In this document: positions 22,343 to 30,427 of the stretch, one piece after another | Numbering within the stretch: the stretch's first letter is position 1 | How the letters are laid out: each line of letters opens with the position of its first letter | Assembly (NCBI RefSeq): GCF_001429505.1 | Contig: NZ_LMJW01000011.1 | Location: 344,344-408,343, forward strand | Reading direction: 5' to 3' | Origin: Allobosea sp. Root483D1 | Lineage (GTDB): Bacteria > Pseudomonadota > Alphaproteobacteria > Rhizobiales > Beijerinckiaceae | DNA length: 64,000 bases | Made by a program: the position numbers and the translations under genes | Notes under the pieces: model-generated | Told to the model about the DNA's origin: nothing | The model's input: only the letters and a program-made list of their open reading frames with translations | Databases searched by the model: none

Positions 22343-23029
22343 GGTGACGATGCCGCCGGCGCCCTCGATGATCGGGATCAACGCGACGATGTCGTAGGGC
22401 TTCAGCCCGCTCTCGATGACGAGATCGATGTGGCCGGCGGCGAGCATGCAATAGGCATAGCAATCGCAGCCATAGCGGGCCATGCGCACGGCGCTCTCAA
22501 CGCGGCCGTAGGCCGCCTTCTGCCCATCGACGAAAAGATGCGGACTGGTGGTCATGAGCGTCGCCACGGCGAGATCGGTCACCTGCCGGGTGTGGAGTGT
22601 GCGTGGCCCGTTTGGCCCTTCATAGCGCGCCATGCGGCCGTCGCCGGAGAAGCGCTCGCCGGTGAAAGGCTGGTTCATCATGCCGTAGACCGGCACGCCC
22701 TTGCGGGTCAGCCCGATCAGGGTGCCCCAGACCGGGATACCGGATATGAAGGCGCGGGTGCCGTCGATCGGGTCGAGCACCCAGACATAGTCGGCGTCGG
22801 CGTTCTCGGAGCCGAATTCCTCGCCGAGGATGCCATGGGCCGGGAAGGTGCGCTTGATCAGGTTGCGCATCACGTCCTCGCCGGCGCGATCGCCCTCGGT
22901 GACCGGGTCGAAGACGCCGCCGCCGGACTTGTCCTCGGTCGTATGCCGGGCGCGGAAGAAGGGCAGGATCGCCTGGCCCGACAAGGTCGCCAGCCGGGCG
23001 ACGAACTCCGTGAAATCGACCGCGCTCAT
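22247..23029 (-). CDS. hisN: Histidinol-phosphatase, inositol-monophosphatase fold (HisN)
   Basis: 260 residues with all metal sites of the family: GEEFGSE, WVLDPIDGTRAFISG and the C-terminal KPYDIVALIPIIEGAGG. IMPase-fold phosphatases of this type (HisN) remove phosphate from L-histidinol phosphate in most alphaproteobacteria; inositol or fructose-1,6-bisphosphate phosphatase activity is the alternative. The last 96 bases overlap the 3' end of the alpha/beta hydrolase on the other strand. The gene is divergent from a small RNA gene at about 23253. Confidence 0.88.
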   Translation of the reverse strand: MSAVDFTEFVARLATLSGQAILPFFRARHTTEDKSGGGVFDPVTEGDRAGEDVMRNLIKRTFPAHGILGEEFGSENADADYVWVLDPIDGTRAFISGIPVWGTLIGLTRKGVPVYGMMNQPFTGERFSGDGRMARYEGPNGPRTLHTRQVTDLAVATLMTTSPHLFVDGQKAAYGRVESAVRMARYGCDCYAYCMLAAGHIDLVIESGLKPYDIVALIPIIEGAGGIVTSWDGGSAAQGGTILAAGNKTLHQAALALLNG

Positions 23030-23211
23030 CAGGGTTCCCTTGGCTCCGTCCGGCTACCGCCTTCATGCTGTGCGGCGGGCGGGAAGACAAGCACTGCCGG
23101 GCGGAGACCTATCAGGTCAGGACAGTTCAGCTCCATTCAGTCCTGCGAAATCGGACGGCATGCGCTGAATGTGTCGTCCGTCATGCAAATTTCGCATGGC
23201 TGGATTTGCGT

Positions 23212-23250
23212 TTGGACTTGTGTTTTTGCAGCGCAACGCGTTATTGTGCA
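23212..23250 (+). promoter_or_regulatory. Promoter region of the mmgR/suhB-like sRNA
   Basis: TTGTGT (23218-23223), 17 bases, TTATTG (23241-23246) could be the -35 and -10 boxes. Between them TTGC-N3-GCAA (23226-23236) is a dyad like sites of PhaR/AniA regulators of polyhydroxybutyrate metabolism. TTGTGCA (23244-23250) equals a heptamer I recall as conserved before mmgR genes; that recollection needs checking. Confidence 0.4.
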
Positions 23251-23252
23251 CT

Positions 23253-23343
23253 GCGAAGGGGAGATGACCTCAAACCTTCGTTGCCCTCCTTGGGCGTTTC
23301 CTCCCTAGACTTCGGGCCGCCACGAAAGTGTGCGGCCCTTTTT
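23253..23343 (+). ncRNA. Small RNA of the alpha-r14 (mmgR / suhB) type
   Basis: A free-standing transcription unit of about 90 nt. It folds as hairpin 1 CGAAGG/CCTTCG (23254-23259, 23275-23280), hairpin 2 GCCC/GGGC (23283-23286, 23292-23295) with a TCCTT loop, a single-stranded stretch TTTCCTCCCTAGAC, and an intrinsic terminator GGGCCGC...GCGGCCC with TTTTT (23314-23343). The two exposed CCTCC motifs, which can pair with Shine-Dalgarno sequences, the size and the location beside an IMPase gene fit the suhB/mmgR family of alphaproteobacterial trans-acting sRNAs, linked in Sinorhizobium to PHB storage and nitrogen control. Confidence 0.6.
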
Positions 23344-23376
23344 CTTTGGATTACAGGATGTTGGTGGAGACGGGGC

Positions 23377-24297
23377 TTACTCCGCCGCTTGCCGCCAGTC
23401 GTCGTTCCAGCCGCTCCAGCGTGCGAAGCACTCGGCCATGGCGGCGCTGATCACCTGCTGAAGCGCCGAGAAGCCGCTGCTCGGCTCGAGCGTCGCCTCG
23501 TTCATGTAGAGGCCGCGGCTGACCTCGATCTGCAAGGCATGCACGCCGGAGCCCGGCGCACCGTAATGCTCGGTGATGAAGCCGCCGGCATAGGGGCGGT
23601 TGCGGGTCACGGTGAGCCCGGCGCGCGTGAACGCCGCTTCCGCCGCATCCACCACGAAGCTCGCGGCGCTGGTGCCGAAGCGGTCACCGAGGATGATGTC
23701 GGCCTTGCCGAGGCCGTCGCGGTCGAGTCCGGTCGAGGGCATGGAATGGGCATCGACCAGGATGCAGCTGCCGAAGCTCGCCTGCGTGCGGTTCACCAGA
23801 TGGCGCAGGCCGGCATGATAGGGCCGGTAGAGCTCCTCGATCCGGCTCAGCGCGCTCTCGACCGGGATGCGGCCCGCATAGATCTCATAGGCCTCGCCGA
23901 CGATGCGCGGGATCGTGCCGAGCCCGCCGGCGACGCGCAGCGAGCGGGTGTTGGCGAAACCGGGCAGGCGGCCCTCGAACATGCGCGGATCGAGCTCATA
24001 GGGTTCGCGATTGGCGTCGAGAAAAGCGCGCGGGAACTCGGCGACGAGCAGCGGCGCGCCGAGCGCGACCGCATGGGAGAACAGCAGGTCGACATAGGCG
24101 TCCTCCGACCGGCGCAATGCCCGGAGCGGCAGGCGCGAGCCCTCGACGAAGGCGCGCGGATAGCGCCGCCCGGCATGGGGCACGTCGACGATGACAGGAA
24201 CGACCTGCAGCGCGGGCTGGTAGAGCGTGAACGGCCGCTCGATCTCGGCGATCACGTCGTCCGGGCGAGGAAAGGAGAATCCGGTTGGCAGCGTCAT
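23377..24297 (-). CDS. N-formylglutamate amidohydrolase
   Basis: 306 residues from ATG 24297 (MTLPTGFSFPRPDD); a start two codons into the frame at 24315 is less likely. Family motifs are VPVIVDVPHAGRRYP, the acidic RRSEDAYVDLLF, LVDAHSMPS and a late GVHALQIEVSRGLYM, which together hold the zinc ligands. The enzyme hydrolyses N-formylglutamate to glutamate and formate at the end of histidine degradation; homologues outside hut operons may act on other N-formyl amino acids. Here it is not in a hut cluster. It sits between the sRNA and cpdR. Confidence 0.88.
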   Translation of the reverse strand: MTLPTGFSFPRPDDVIAEIERPFTLYQPALQVVPVIVDVPHAGRRYPRAFVEGSRLPLRALRRSEDAYVDLLFSHAVALGAPLLVAEFPRAFLDANREPYELDPRMFEGRLPGFANTRSLRVAGGLGTIPRIVGEAYEIYAGRIPVESALSRIEELYRPYHAGLRHLVNRTQASFGSCILVDAHSMPSTGLDRDGLGKADIILGDRFGTSAASFVVDAAEAAFTRAGLTVTRNRPYAGGFITEHYGAPGSGVHALQIEVSRGLYMNEATLEPSSGFSALQQVISAAMAECFARWSGWNDDWRQAAE

Positions 24298-24586
24298 GTC
24301 GCCGGACTCAAGCACAAAGCCGCCCCCGGTTGAAGGGCCTGACCTTTCGTCATTTGGCTAGCCAGCCTTCACTGGTTGTTTACCGTAATGTCGCCAAATA
24401 GAACTGGCTGATCCATTCGGGTGTGTGCGAGCGATGAGTTCGCCTGCGCCGGGCTGGACCGGCGAAGCCCGGAATGGCAGGGACGGCCACCCGGTACGAG
24501 GGACGACGAGGCGAGCGAATCGGCTTCCGGCCAAACGGGGCGGGTGGCGTAGGCTCGGTGCAACATCACGGACGAAGCAAGGCGCC

Positions 24587-24946
24587 ATGACGAAGATTCT
24601 CCTGGCCGAAGACGACAATGACATGCGCCGCTTCCTGGTGAAGGCGCTGCAGAATGCGGGCTATGACGTCGCCTCGTTCGACAACGGGCTATCGGCCTAT
24701 AACCGGCTGCGCGAGGAGCCGTTCGAGCTGTTGCTGACCGACATCGTCATGCCCGAAATGGACGGCATCGAGCTGGCGCGCCGCGCCACCGAGCTCGATC
24801 CCGACATCAAGGTGATGTTCATCACCGGTTTTGCGGCGGTGGCGCTCAACCCGGATTCGCAGACGCCGAAGGACGCCAAGGTGCTGTCGAAGCCCTTCCA
24901 TCTGCGCGAGCTGGTCAACGAGGTCGAGAAGCTGCTGGCGGCCTGA
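24587..24946 (+). CDS. cpdR: Single-domain response regulator CpdR
   Basis: 119 residues, a stand-alone receiver. Acidic pocket Asp9/Asp10, phospho-acceptor Asp52 in LLLTDIVMPEMDG, Thr80 and Lys102 in LSKPFHLREL are all present. The first ten residues (MTKILLAEDD) and the overall length match Caulobacter and Sinorhizobium CpdR. In Caulobacter the unphosphorylated protein localises ClpXP to the pole and primes degradation of PdeA and CtrA; the CckA-ChpT phosphorelay inactivates it. The chain ends in Ala-Ala, consistent with CpdR itself being a ClpXP substrate. The frame is open upstream to 24425 without family similarity. Confidence 0.93.
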   Translation: MTKILLAEDDNDMRRFLVKALQNAGYDVASFDNGLSAYNRLREEPFELLLTDIVMPEMDGIELARRATELDPDIKVMFITGFAAVALNPDSQTPKDAKVLSKPFHLRELVNEVEKLLAA

Positions 24947-24988
24947 CGGCTTGGTATCGGCTTCTTGCACAGAAGCCGACGAAGCGCC

Positions 24989-25017
24989 TTGCAAGGCGCG
25001 CAAGCCTCCGCTATAGC
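24989..25017 (+). promoter_or_regulatory. Sigma-70 type promoter of tRNA-Val
   Basis: TTGCAA (24989-24994), a 17-base spacer and TATAGC (25012-25017) make a good housekeeping promoter about 64 bases before the mature tRNA end. An independent GCGCCTTGCAAGGCGC palindrome overlaps the -35 box. Confidence 0.6.
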
Positions 25018-25080
25018 CCCTCCACCTCGCAGCGATGCCGCCCTCGGGCCGGTGTCGTTCCGGATGCCTTCGGGCAAAAC

Positions 25081-25155
<75 letters not shown>

Positions 25156-25179
25156 TTTTCTCCTTGAATCCAAGGACAG

Positions 25180-25210
25180 ACGGCCGCCCCACCGGGCGGC
25201 CGTTTTGCTT
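25180..25210 (+). terminator. Intrinsic terminator after tRNA-Val
   Basis: CGGCCGCCC (25181-25189) and GGGCGGCCG (25194-25202) form a 9-bp stem with a CACC loop followed by TTTTGCTT. Confidence 0.85.
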
Positions 25211-25334
25211 ATGCGCGCCAGGCCATGCTGGGCCGAAGTGCTGGAGGGTGCTATCGATCGTCATCGTGCCGGCGCCGCGATGCGACCCGATTCGCGGCGC
25301 AGCCTTCGGGCTGGAGTGCTTCGGAGAATTGGAC

Positions 25335-25580
25335 ATGCGCTGGACAGGTCTCGCCGCACTCGGCCTCGCCCTTGCCCTCGGCGGCTGCATGACTGCAGCC
25401 GAGCAGCGCAGCGCCGATGAAGCGCGCTGCGGCTCCTATGGCTTTCGCAAGGGGGCTGAGAGCTTCGCCAACTGCCTGATGGAGGTCGATCTCGACCGCT
25501 CGGCCTCGCGGCGGGCACGGCTGGAGACATCCGGCTTCTACGGGCCTTATTGGGGGCCGTGGCCTTATCGCCGCTGGTGA
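25335..25580 (+). CDS. Small lipoprotein, unknown function
   Basis: 81 residues beginning MRWTGLAALGLALALGGC; LGGC is a lipobox with acylated Cys18. The mature part has a Cys pair (EARCGSYGF and FANCLMEVD) that could form a disulfide and ends with a Tyr/Trp/Pro-rich tail (YGPYWGPWPYRRW). It matches a type of short lipoprotein seen in Hyphomicrobiales but I know no function. GGAGAATT precedes the ATG. Confidence 0.7.
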   Translation: MRWTGLAALGLALALGGCMTAAEQRSADEARCGSYGFRKGAESFANCLMEVDLDRSASRRARLETSGFYGPYWGPWPYRRW

Positions 25581-25583
25581 AGC

Positions 25584-26216
25584 CTATTCGGCGTCGGCCT
25601 GACGGTCCGGCGCAGCATTGCGGAAGGCCGGGAGCTCGATCGCCGCCGCCTCAGCCTGCAACAGGCGCGGGAATTTGGTGACGTCGACCTTGAAGCGCCT
25701 GGCATTGCCGAGCTGCGGCACGAGGCAGATATCGGCGAGACTTGGCCTGTCGCCGAAGCAGAACGGACCGGGATTGTTCGCTGCGAGCTGCTCGCAGGCG
25801 GTGAGCCCGTCGACATTGACGTTCGCCGCCCAGGCCAACGCCGCCGCCCCGTCATGGCCGAGTTCGCGCAGCTGGTTCAGCACCTTGAGGTTCTGCACAG
25901 GGTGAGTGTCGCAGGCGATCGCCTGGGCGAAGGCTCGGACCTTGGCTCGCACGACCGGATCCTTCGGCAGCAATGCGGGTTCGGGATGCGTCTCCTCGAG
26001 CCATTCGATGATGGCGAGCGACTGGGTCAGCACCGTGCCGTCGTCCAGCTCCAGCGTCGGCACCAGCCCCTGCGGGTTGAGCGCGAGATAGGCGGGATCG
26101 CGCTGCTCGCCATGGCGCAGATGATGCGAGACGTGCTCGACGTCGAGGCCCTTGAGATTGAGCGCGATACGCACGCGCCAGGCAGCCGAACTGCGGAAAT
26201 AGCCGTGCAGCTTCAT
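25584..26216 (-). CDS. maiA: Maleylacetoacetate isomerase (zeta-class glutathione S-transferase)
   Basis: 210 residues. It opens MKLHGYFRSSAAWRVRIALN, the zeta-class active-site signature with serines that activate glutathione. The N-terminal thioredoxin fold ends near residue 80 and the all-helical domain follows with PFCFGDRPSLADICLVPQ. The enzyme isomerises maleylacetoacetate to fumarylacetoacetate in tyrosine and homogentisate breakdown, or maleylpyruvate in gentisate breakdown. No homogentisate genes lie nearby. It converges on the small lipoprotein gene with a 3-base gap. Confidence 0.9.
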   Translation of the reverse strand: MKLHGYFRSSAAWRVRIALNLKGLDVEHVSHHLRHGEQRDPAYLALNPQGLVPTLELDDGTVLTQSLAIIEWLEETHPEPALLPKDPVVRAKVRAFAQAIACDTHPVQNLKVLNQLRELGHDGAAALAWAANVNVDGLTACEQLAANNPGPFCFGDRPSLADICLVPQLGNARRFKVDVTKFPRLLQAEAAAIELPAFRNAAPDRQADAE

Positions 26217-26255
26217 CGTGCCGCCTCCTTACGAGGCCGGCTCAAGCTGGCCGGC

Positions 26256-26861
26256 TTAGAAGGTATAGCCGAGGCGGGCGCCGAAATTCGAGGGGCCACG
26301 CGGATTGCCGGCATTGGCGAGCGGATTGTCGGAGCAGCCGGTCGTGCTGAAATGCTCCAGCGTTGCGATCAGGCTCCAGCGGTCGCTGAGGCGGAAGCCG
26401 AGCGCGGCGGCGCCGCGCGCGCCGGTGTTGCAGCCGACGTTCAGACGGTTCTCGGGAACGACGAAGCCCGTCTTGCCGTTGTTGACGGCGGCGCCCAGGC
26501 TGGCCTCGAGGAAGATCGACTGCGAGACGTCGAAGGTCCAGGTCGCGCCGGCATAGGCGTATTGGGTGCCGTTGGCGTTGAGGCTGGAGCCGAGATGGAA
26601 GCGCGGCACGAAGGCGTTGACGAGGCGGTCGTCCAGCGTGGCGACGCGCGGCGTCAGAATCTCGCCGCCGAAGTTCAGAAGACCGCTCTCGCGTCCGCCG
26701 GGATTGGCGGCGCCGAGGCCGAGGCGCGCTTCCCAGGCGGGTGCTGGCGCCTCCGTCGCCGGAGCATAGCCGAGCGCGCGGGTGCCGCTGCGGTCGCCCT
26801 GCGCCAGTGCGGGCGCAGACAGGACCGAGAGGGCAACGAACAGCGACGCGACGCGAACCAT
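26256..26861 (-). CDS. PagL-like acyloxyacyl hydrolase / outer-membrane beta-barrel
   Basis: 201 residues with a signal peptide ending SAPALAQ (residue 21) and a small beta-barrel pattern ending in phenylalanine (ARLGYTF), as expected for an outer-membrane protein. The HFS triplet in LEHFSTTG matches the His-x-Ser pair of the lipid A 3-O-deacylase PagL, and the length fits. If active it would remove a 3-linked acyl chain from lipid A. The catalytic Glu of PagL is not obvious in the short tail after HFS, so activity is uncertain. It is downstream of no clear partner. Confidence 0.65.
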   Translation of the reverse strand: MVRVASLFVALSVLSAPALAQGDRSGTRALGYAPATEAPAPAWEARLGLGAANPGGRESGLLNFGGEILTPRVATLDDRLVNAFVPRFHLGSSLNANGTQYAYAGATWTFDVSQSIFLEASLGAAVNNGKTGFVVPENRLNVGCNTGARGAAALGFRLSDRWSLIATLEHFSTTGCSDNPLANAGNPRGPSNFGARLGYTF

Positions 26862-26962
26862 GGCGGGTGAGTTGGGCTTTCAGCGAAACTTTTAAGGATC
26901 AGAAAGGCGCAGAGAGTGGTGGCCGCAATGTGACGATGCCGTCCTTGCCCACCGCGGAACGA

Positions 26963-27151
26963 TCAGCCGGCGCGCCACCAGAGCACGCCGAGGATCACCA
27001 GGATCGCGACGAATTGCAGCACAACGCGCAGTCGCATCAGTTTCTGCGAGGTGTTGGCGCTGCCGCCGCGCAGCATGTTGACCAGGCCGAGCAGCAGCAC
27101 GACGGCGACGGCGCCGATGGCGATCGGAACGATGGCGGAGGAGACGTTCAT
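26963..27151 (-). CDS. HIG1-domain / twin-transmembrane small protein
   Basis: 62 residues with two hydrophobic helices (PIAIGAVAVVLLLGLVNML and VVLQFVAILVILGVLWW) joined by a basic loop containing SQKLMRLRVVLQF, the core motif of HIG1-domain proteins. In mitochondria relatives are small subunits or assembly factors of cytochrome oxidase; in alphaproteobacteria small HIG1-like proteins are thought to associate with the respiratory chain. No oxidase genes are nearby. Confidence 0.75.
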   Translation of the reverse strand: MNVSSAIVPIAIGAVAVVLLLGLVNMLRGGSANTSQKLMRLRVVLQFVAILVILGVLWWRAG

Positions 27152-27247
27152 CGCCGTGCTTTAATCCTCGCTGTGGCGCTTGACCAGCACAGCCGTGGCG
27201 GCGAAGCGCCACAGCTTTGGGAAAGCGGCCCGAGAATCTCTTGCAGC

Positions 27248-27356
27248 CCTCATCCTGAGAGCCGCGGAGCTGCGTCTCGAAGGATGCTTCAGGAGGCTCC
27301 GGAACCCGCTGGAGCATCCTTCGAGACGCGATCTGCGATCGCTCCTCAGGATGAGG
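27248..27356. repeat. Long imperfect inverted repeat upstream of the HIG1 gene
   Basis: CCTCATCCTGAG...GCGTCTCGAAGGATGCT (27248-27288) pairs with AGCATCCTTCGAGACGC...CTCAGGATGAGG (27313-27356). Arms are over 40 bases with a 24-base centre. It fills most of the gap between the HIG1 gene and the end of the ABC operon. It looks like a copy of a dispersed rhizobial palindrome. Confidence 0.65.
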
Positions 27357-27376
27357 CTGAAATTGCTAATCAGCTT

Positions 27377-28246
27377 TCAACGATAGCGCCGCTGCACGAT
27401 CAGATTGGCGGCGATGGTGAGGAGCAGCGTCGCCGTCATCAGGATGAAGGAGATCGCGCCGCCGAAGGGCCAGTTGTTCTGCTGGGCGAACTGGCCGTAG
27501 ACCAGCGGGCCCATGGTCTGGAATTTCGGGCCGCCGAGCAGGACCGGCGTGGCATAGGCGTTCATCGCCAGAATGAAGGTCAGGATCGTCCCGGCGAGGA
27601 TCCCGGGCATGGCGAGCGGCCAGAGCACGCGGCGGAACATCGCCACCGGGCCGGCGCCGAGGCTGAAGGCGGCCTCCTCGACATTGCGGTTGATGCCCTC
27701 GATCACGCTCTGCAGCGTCAACACCATGAAGGGCAGGTTGACCGCGATGATGCCGATGATCACCGCGGTCTCGGTGAACATGATCTCGAGCGGCTGGTCG
27801 ATCAGGCCGAGGCCCACCAGCGAGGCGTTGAGCGCGCCCTTGCTGCCGAAGGCGGTCATCCAGCCGGCGGCGCGCACGGCGTTGCCGACGAAGAGCGGCA
27901 GCACCACCAGCATGATCAGAAGGTTCTTGAAACGGCTTTCGGTGCGCGCCAGCACATAGGCGAGCGGGAAGCCCATGATCAGGCAGACGATGGTGCAGAT
28001 CACCGCGACGCGGACCGTGCGCCAGAGCACGTTGAGATAGAAGCCGTCGGTGAAGAACTTGACGTAGTTCTCGATCGTCAACCCGTCGACCATGAACTGG
28101 CCGGGGATGAACTGGTTGAGCGAATAGCGAAACAGGATCGCAATCGGGCCAATCAGCCCGATCGCGACAAAGATCGTCGCCGGGACGACGAGCATCCCGG
28201 CAAGACTGGTGCGGGCACCCGCGACGGGTTCGGGGGCGATGCTCAC
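27377..28246 (-). CDS. ABC transporter permease, PotB-like
   Basis: 289 residues from a GTG at 28246 that overlaps the TGA of the binding-protein gene (GTGA). The protein has about six membrane helices and the cytoplasmic EAA loop GINRNVEEAAFSLGAGPVAM that docks on the ATPase. It belongs to the spermidine/putrescine/opine importer permeases. The apparent longer frame to 28576 is an artefact of another frame inside the upstream gene. It is the last gene of the operon. Confidence 0.88.
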   Translation of the reverse strand: MSIAPEPVAGARTSLAGMLVVPATIFVAIGLIGPIAILFRYSLNQFIPGQFMVDGLTIENYVKFFTDGFYLNVLWRTVRVAVICTIVCLIMGFPLAYVLARTESRFKNLLIMLVVLPLFVGNAVRAAGWMTAFGSKGALNASLVGLGLIDQPLEIMFTETAVIIGIIAVNLPFMVLTLQSVIEGINRNVEEAAFSLGAGPVAMFRRVLWPLAMPGILAGTILTFILAMNAYATPVLLGGPKFQTMGPLVYGQFAQQNNWPFGGAISFILMTATLLLTIAANLIVQRRYR

Positions 28247-29289
28247 CCCTTGAACACCTTGTCCCACCACTCCTTCATCGCGGAATCGTTCTTGGCGAGG
28301 AAGGCGTAGTCGAGATCCTTGATGCGCTTCTCCTCGTCGGGCGTGAAGCCGATGCGCTTTTGCAGGTCGGGCGCGACGGCGAGGCCGGAAACCGTGCCGT
28401 TGTAGCCCATGTCGACCGCAAAGGCCTCCTGCGGCTCCTTGGCGAGCATGGCGTTCATATAGGCGTAGGCGTTTTCCTTGTTGGGCGCGTTCTTGGCGAT
28501 GACGAAGCCGGAGACATAGGCCGGGATGCCCTCGACCGGCGAGACCGCCTCGCAGGGGATGCCGGCGTTCTGCCATTGCACCACGCGCGCCTTCCAGATC
28601 GCGCTGATGCCGACTTCCTCGTTCTTCATCGCCTGGGCGAAGGCCTCGTTGGTCGGGTAGACGCGCGCGCCGGCCTTCTTGACCGCGAGCAGGACCTCCT
28701 TGGCCTTGTCGATGTCATTCATGCTGGCGCCGTTGGTGGCGGCCATCGAGGCGGCGATCATGATCGCCTGGTACTGGATGTCGATGAAGCCGATCTTGTT
28801 GCCCCATTTCGGATCGAGCCAGTCCTTGAAGCCGGTCGGGGCCGGGCTGATCAGCTTGGGATTGTAGATGACGACATTGCCGGAATAGATGTGCCCGATG
28901 CCGTACGGGTACTTCATCGTCGGCAAGAGGTTCTTGGCGTTCGGGATCTTCGAGTAGTCGAGCGTCTCCGTGGCGCCGGCCTCGTTCATCTCGAACATGT
29001 TGGCCGCCGAGAAGCCCTGGATATCGACGGTGCCGCGCGGCAGGCGGCGTTCGGCCACCATCTTGGCGCGGCGCGGCGCATCGCCGGCCTGGTCCTGCAG
29101 CACCTCGAGCCCCTTGGGCTTCAGCAGCGGGTCCTCGATGTTCTTGGTCAGCAGGCGGGCATAGTCGCCGCCCCAGGTGCCGACCACGACCTTGCCGCCT
29201 GATTGCGCCTGCACGGCGCTACCGAGGGCAGGAAGCAGGGCAACCGCGCCGGCTGCCTTCAGAAGGTCGCGTCTGTCGATCTTTTTCAT
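28243..29289 (-). CDS. ABC transporter periplasmic substrate-binding protein, PotD/extracellular-protein-1 type
   Basis: 348 residues. The N-terminus MKKIDRRDLLKAAGAVALLP carries a twin-arginine signal (RRDLLK) with cleavage after SAVQAQ. The mature protein shows the PotD-like type II fold features (VVVGTWGGDYA, YPYGIGHIYSGNVVIYN, VSPVEGIPAYVSGFVIAKNA). It captures a small, probably amine-bearing ligand for the adjacent permeases. Substrate cannot be fixed from sequence. An inverted repeat separates it from the ATPase gene upstream. Confidence 0.9.
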   Translation of the reverse strand: MKKIDRRDLLKAAGAVALLPALGSAVQAQSGGKVVVGTWGGDYARLLTKNIEDPLLKPKGLEVLQDQAGDAPRRAKMVAERRLPRGTVDIQGFSAANMFEMNEAGATETLDYSKIPNAKNLLPTMKYPYGIGHIYSGNVVIYNPKLISPAPTGFKDWLDPKWGNKIGFIDIQYQAIMIAASMAATNGASMNDIDKAKEVLLAVKKAGARVYPTNEAFAQAMKNEEVGISAIWKARVVQWQNAGIPCEAVSPVEGIPAYVSGFVIAKNAPNKENAYAYMNAMLAKEPQEAFAVDMGYNGTVSGLAVAPDLQKRIGFTPDEEKRIKDLDYAFLAKNDSAMKEWWDKVFKG

Positions 29290-29326
29290 GTTCGTTCCCC
29301 TGTTGGACGCCCGTCGAGATTTTGGG

Positions 29327-29371
29327 GCATGACGTGGTCCGAAAACCGGAATCCAGTTTTCGGCGTCATGC
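29327..29371. repeat. Palindrome between ATPase and binding-protein genes
   Basis: GCATGACG-TGGT-CCGAAAAC (29327-29346) pairs with GTTTTCGG-CGTCATGC (29356-29371). The right arm contains the stop codon of the ATPase gene. The core resembles a palindrome found in many copies in rhizobial genomes. It can fold in the polycistronic mRNA and may raise expression of the distal binding-protein gene relative to upstream genes. Confidence 0.65.
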
Positions 29372-30427
29372 CTTGGCCTCGCGCGGATAGACGAGCCCGG
29401 CGTCTTCGGCCCAGCCTATCGTGATCATGTCGCCCGGCTTCGGCTCGGCCGCGCCGGGGCGGTTGGGCACCTGCAGCAGGATGCGATCCTGCTCGGTCAG
29501 CCGGACGTCGATGTCGAGCAGCGCGCCGAGATAGGAGACGTGCTCGACCCGGGCCCGGAAGCGGTTGGCGCAAGCTTCCGCTTCCGCGCCGATGGCGAGA
29601 CGCTCGGGCCGGAGCGCCAGCGTCGCCGGGCCGGCGGCATCAGCCTTGCAACGGATGTCGAGGCCGCCGCCGCTACGGAAGTGCCCGGCTTCCGCCATCG
29701 CACCGTCGAGGAAGGCGCTGCGACCGATGAAGCCGGCGACGAAGCGGTCGGCCGGCTTCTCGTAGAGCTCGCGCTGGGTGCCGATCTGGCGGACCTTGCC
29801 CTTCTCCATCACCACCAGCCGGTCGGCCATGGTGAGAGCCTCCTCCTGGTCGTGCGTGACCATGATCGTGGTCAGGCCGAGCTTGCGCTGCAGGTCGCGG
29901 ATCTCGACGCGGACCTCCTGGCGCAATTTGGCGTCGAGATTGGAGAGCGGTTCGTCGAGCAGCAGGACATCCGGCTCCACGGCGAGTGCGCGAGCAAGCG
30001 CGACGCGCTGCTGCTGGCCGCCGGAAAGCTGGCGCGGATAGCGTTCGTCGAGGCCGGTCAGGCGGACGAGACGCAAGGCTTCGGTGACGCGACTGCCGCG
30101 ATCGGCCGGCGCGATCTTGCGCATCTCCAGGCCGAAAGCGACGTTCTCGGCGACGGTCATATGCGGGAAGAGTGCATAGGACTGGAAGACCAGGCCGCAA
30201 TTGCGCTTCCACGGCGGCAGGGTGGTGACGTCACGTTCGCCGATGGTGATCTTGCCCGCAGTCGGCTGGATGAAACCGGCGACCATGCGCAAGGTCGTGG
30301 TCTTGCCGCAGCCGGATGGGCCGAGCAGGACAAGGAACTCGCCCTCGGCGATGTCGATGCTGCAATCGTCGACGGCGGTGAACTCGCCATAGACCTTGCG
30401 CAGATGCTCGATCGACAATCTGGCCAT
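29366..30427 (-). CDS. ABC transporter ATP-binding protein, PotA-like
   Basis: 353 residues. Walker A GPSGCGKTT, signature LSGGQQQR, Walker B VLLLDEPLSNLD and switch His in MVTHDQEEAL are all intact. The C-terminal 110 residues form a TOBE-type regulatory domain (TLALRPERLAIG ... ITIGWAEDAGLVYPRE). It energises the two neighbouring permeases. ATG 30427 overlaps the stop of the upstream permease as ATGA. Confidence 0.92.
   Translation of the reverse strand: MARLSIEHLRKVYGEFTAVDDCSIDIAEGEFLVLLGPSGCGKTTTLRMVAGFIQPTAGKITIGERDVTTLPPWKRNCGLVFQSYALFPHMTVAENVAFGLEMRKIAPADRGSRVTEALRLVRLTGLDERYPRQLSGGQQQRVALARALAVEPDVLLLDEPLSNLDAKLRQEVRVEIRDLQRKLGLTTIMVTHDQEEALTMADRLVVMEKGKVRQIGTQRELYEKPADRFVAGFIGRSAFLDGAMAEAGHFRSGGGLDIRCKADAAGPATLALRPERLAIGAEAEACANRFRARVEHVSYLGALLDIDVRLTEQDRILLQVPNRPGAAEPKPGDMITIGWAEDAGLVYPREAKA

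Noticed and set aside
25584..26216. Loss of the catalytic Cys in the maleylacetoacetate isomerase motif (SSAAW instead of SSCSW).
   Set aside because: Many bacterial zeta-class isomerases have Ala or Ser there, so it is not an anomaly.
27377..28576. Reading the PotB-like permease as a 399-residue protein starting at 28576.
   Set aside because: The extra N-terminal 110 codons lie in a wrong frame of the binding-protein gene; the GTG at 28246 overlapping its stop is the natural start.
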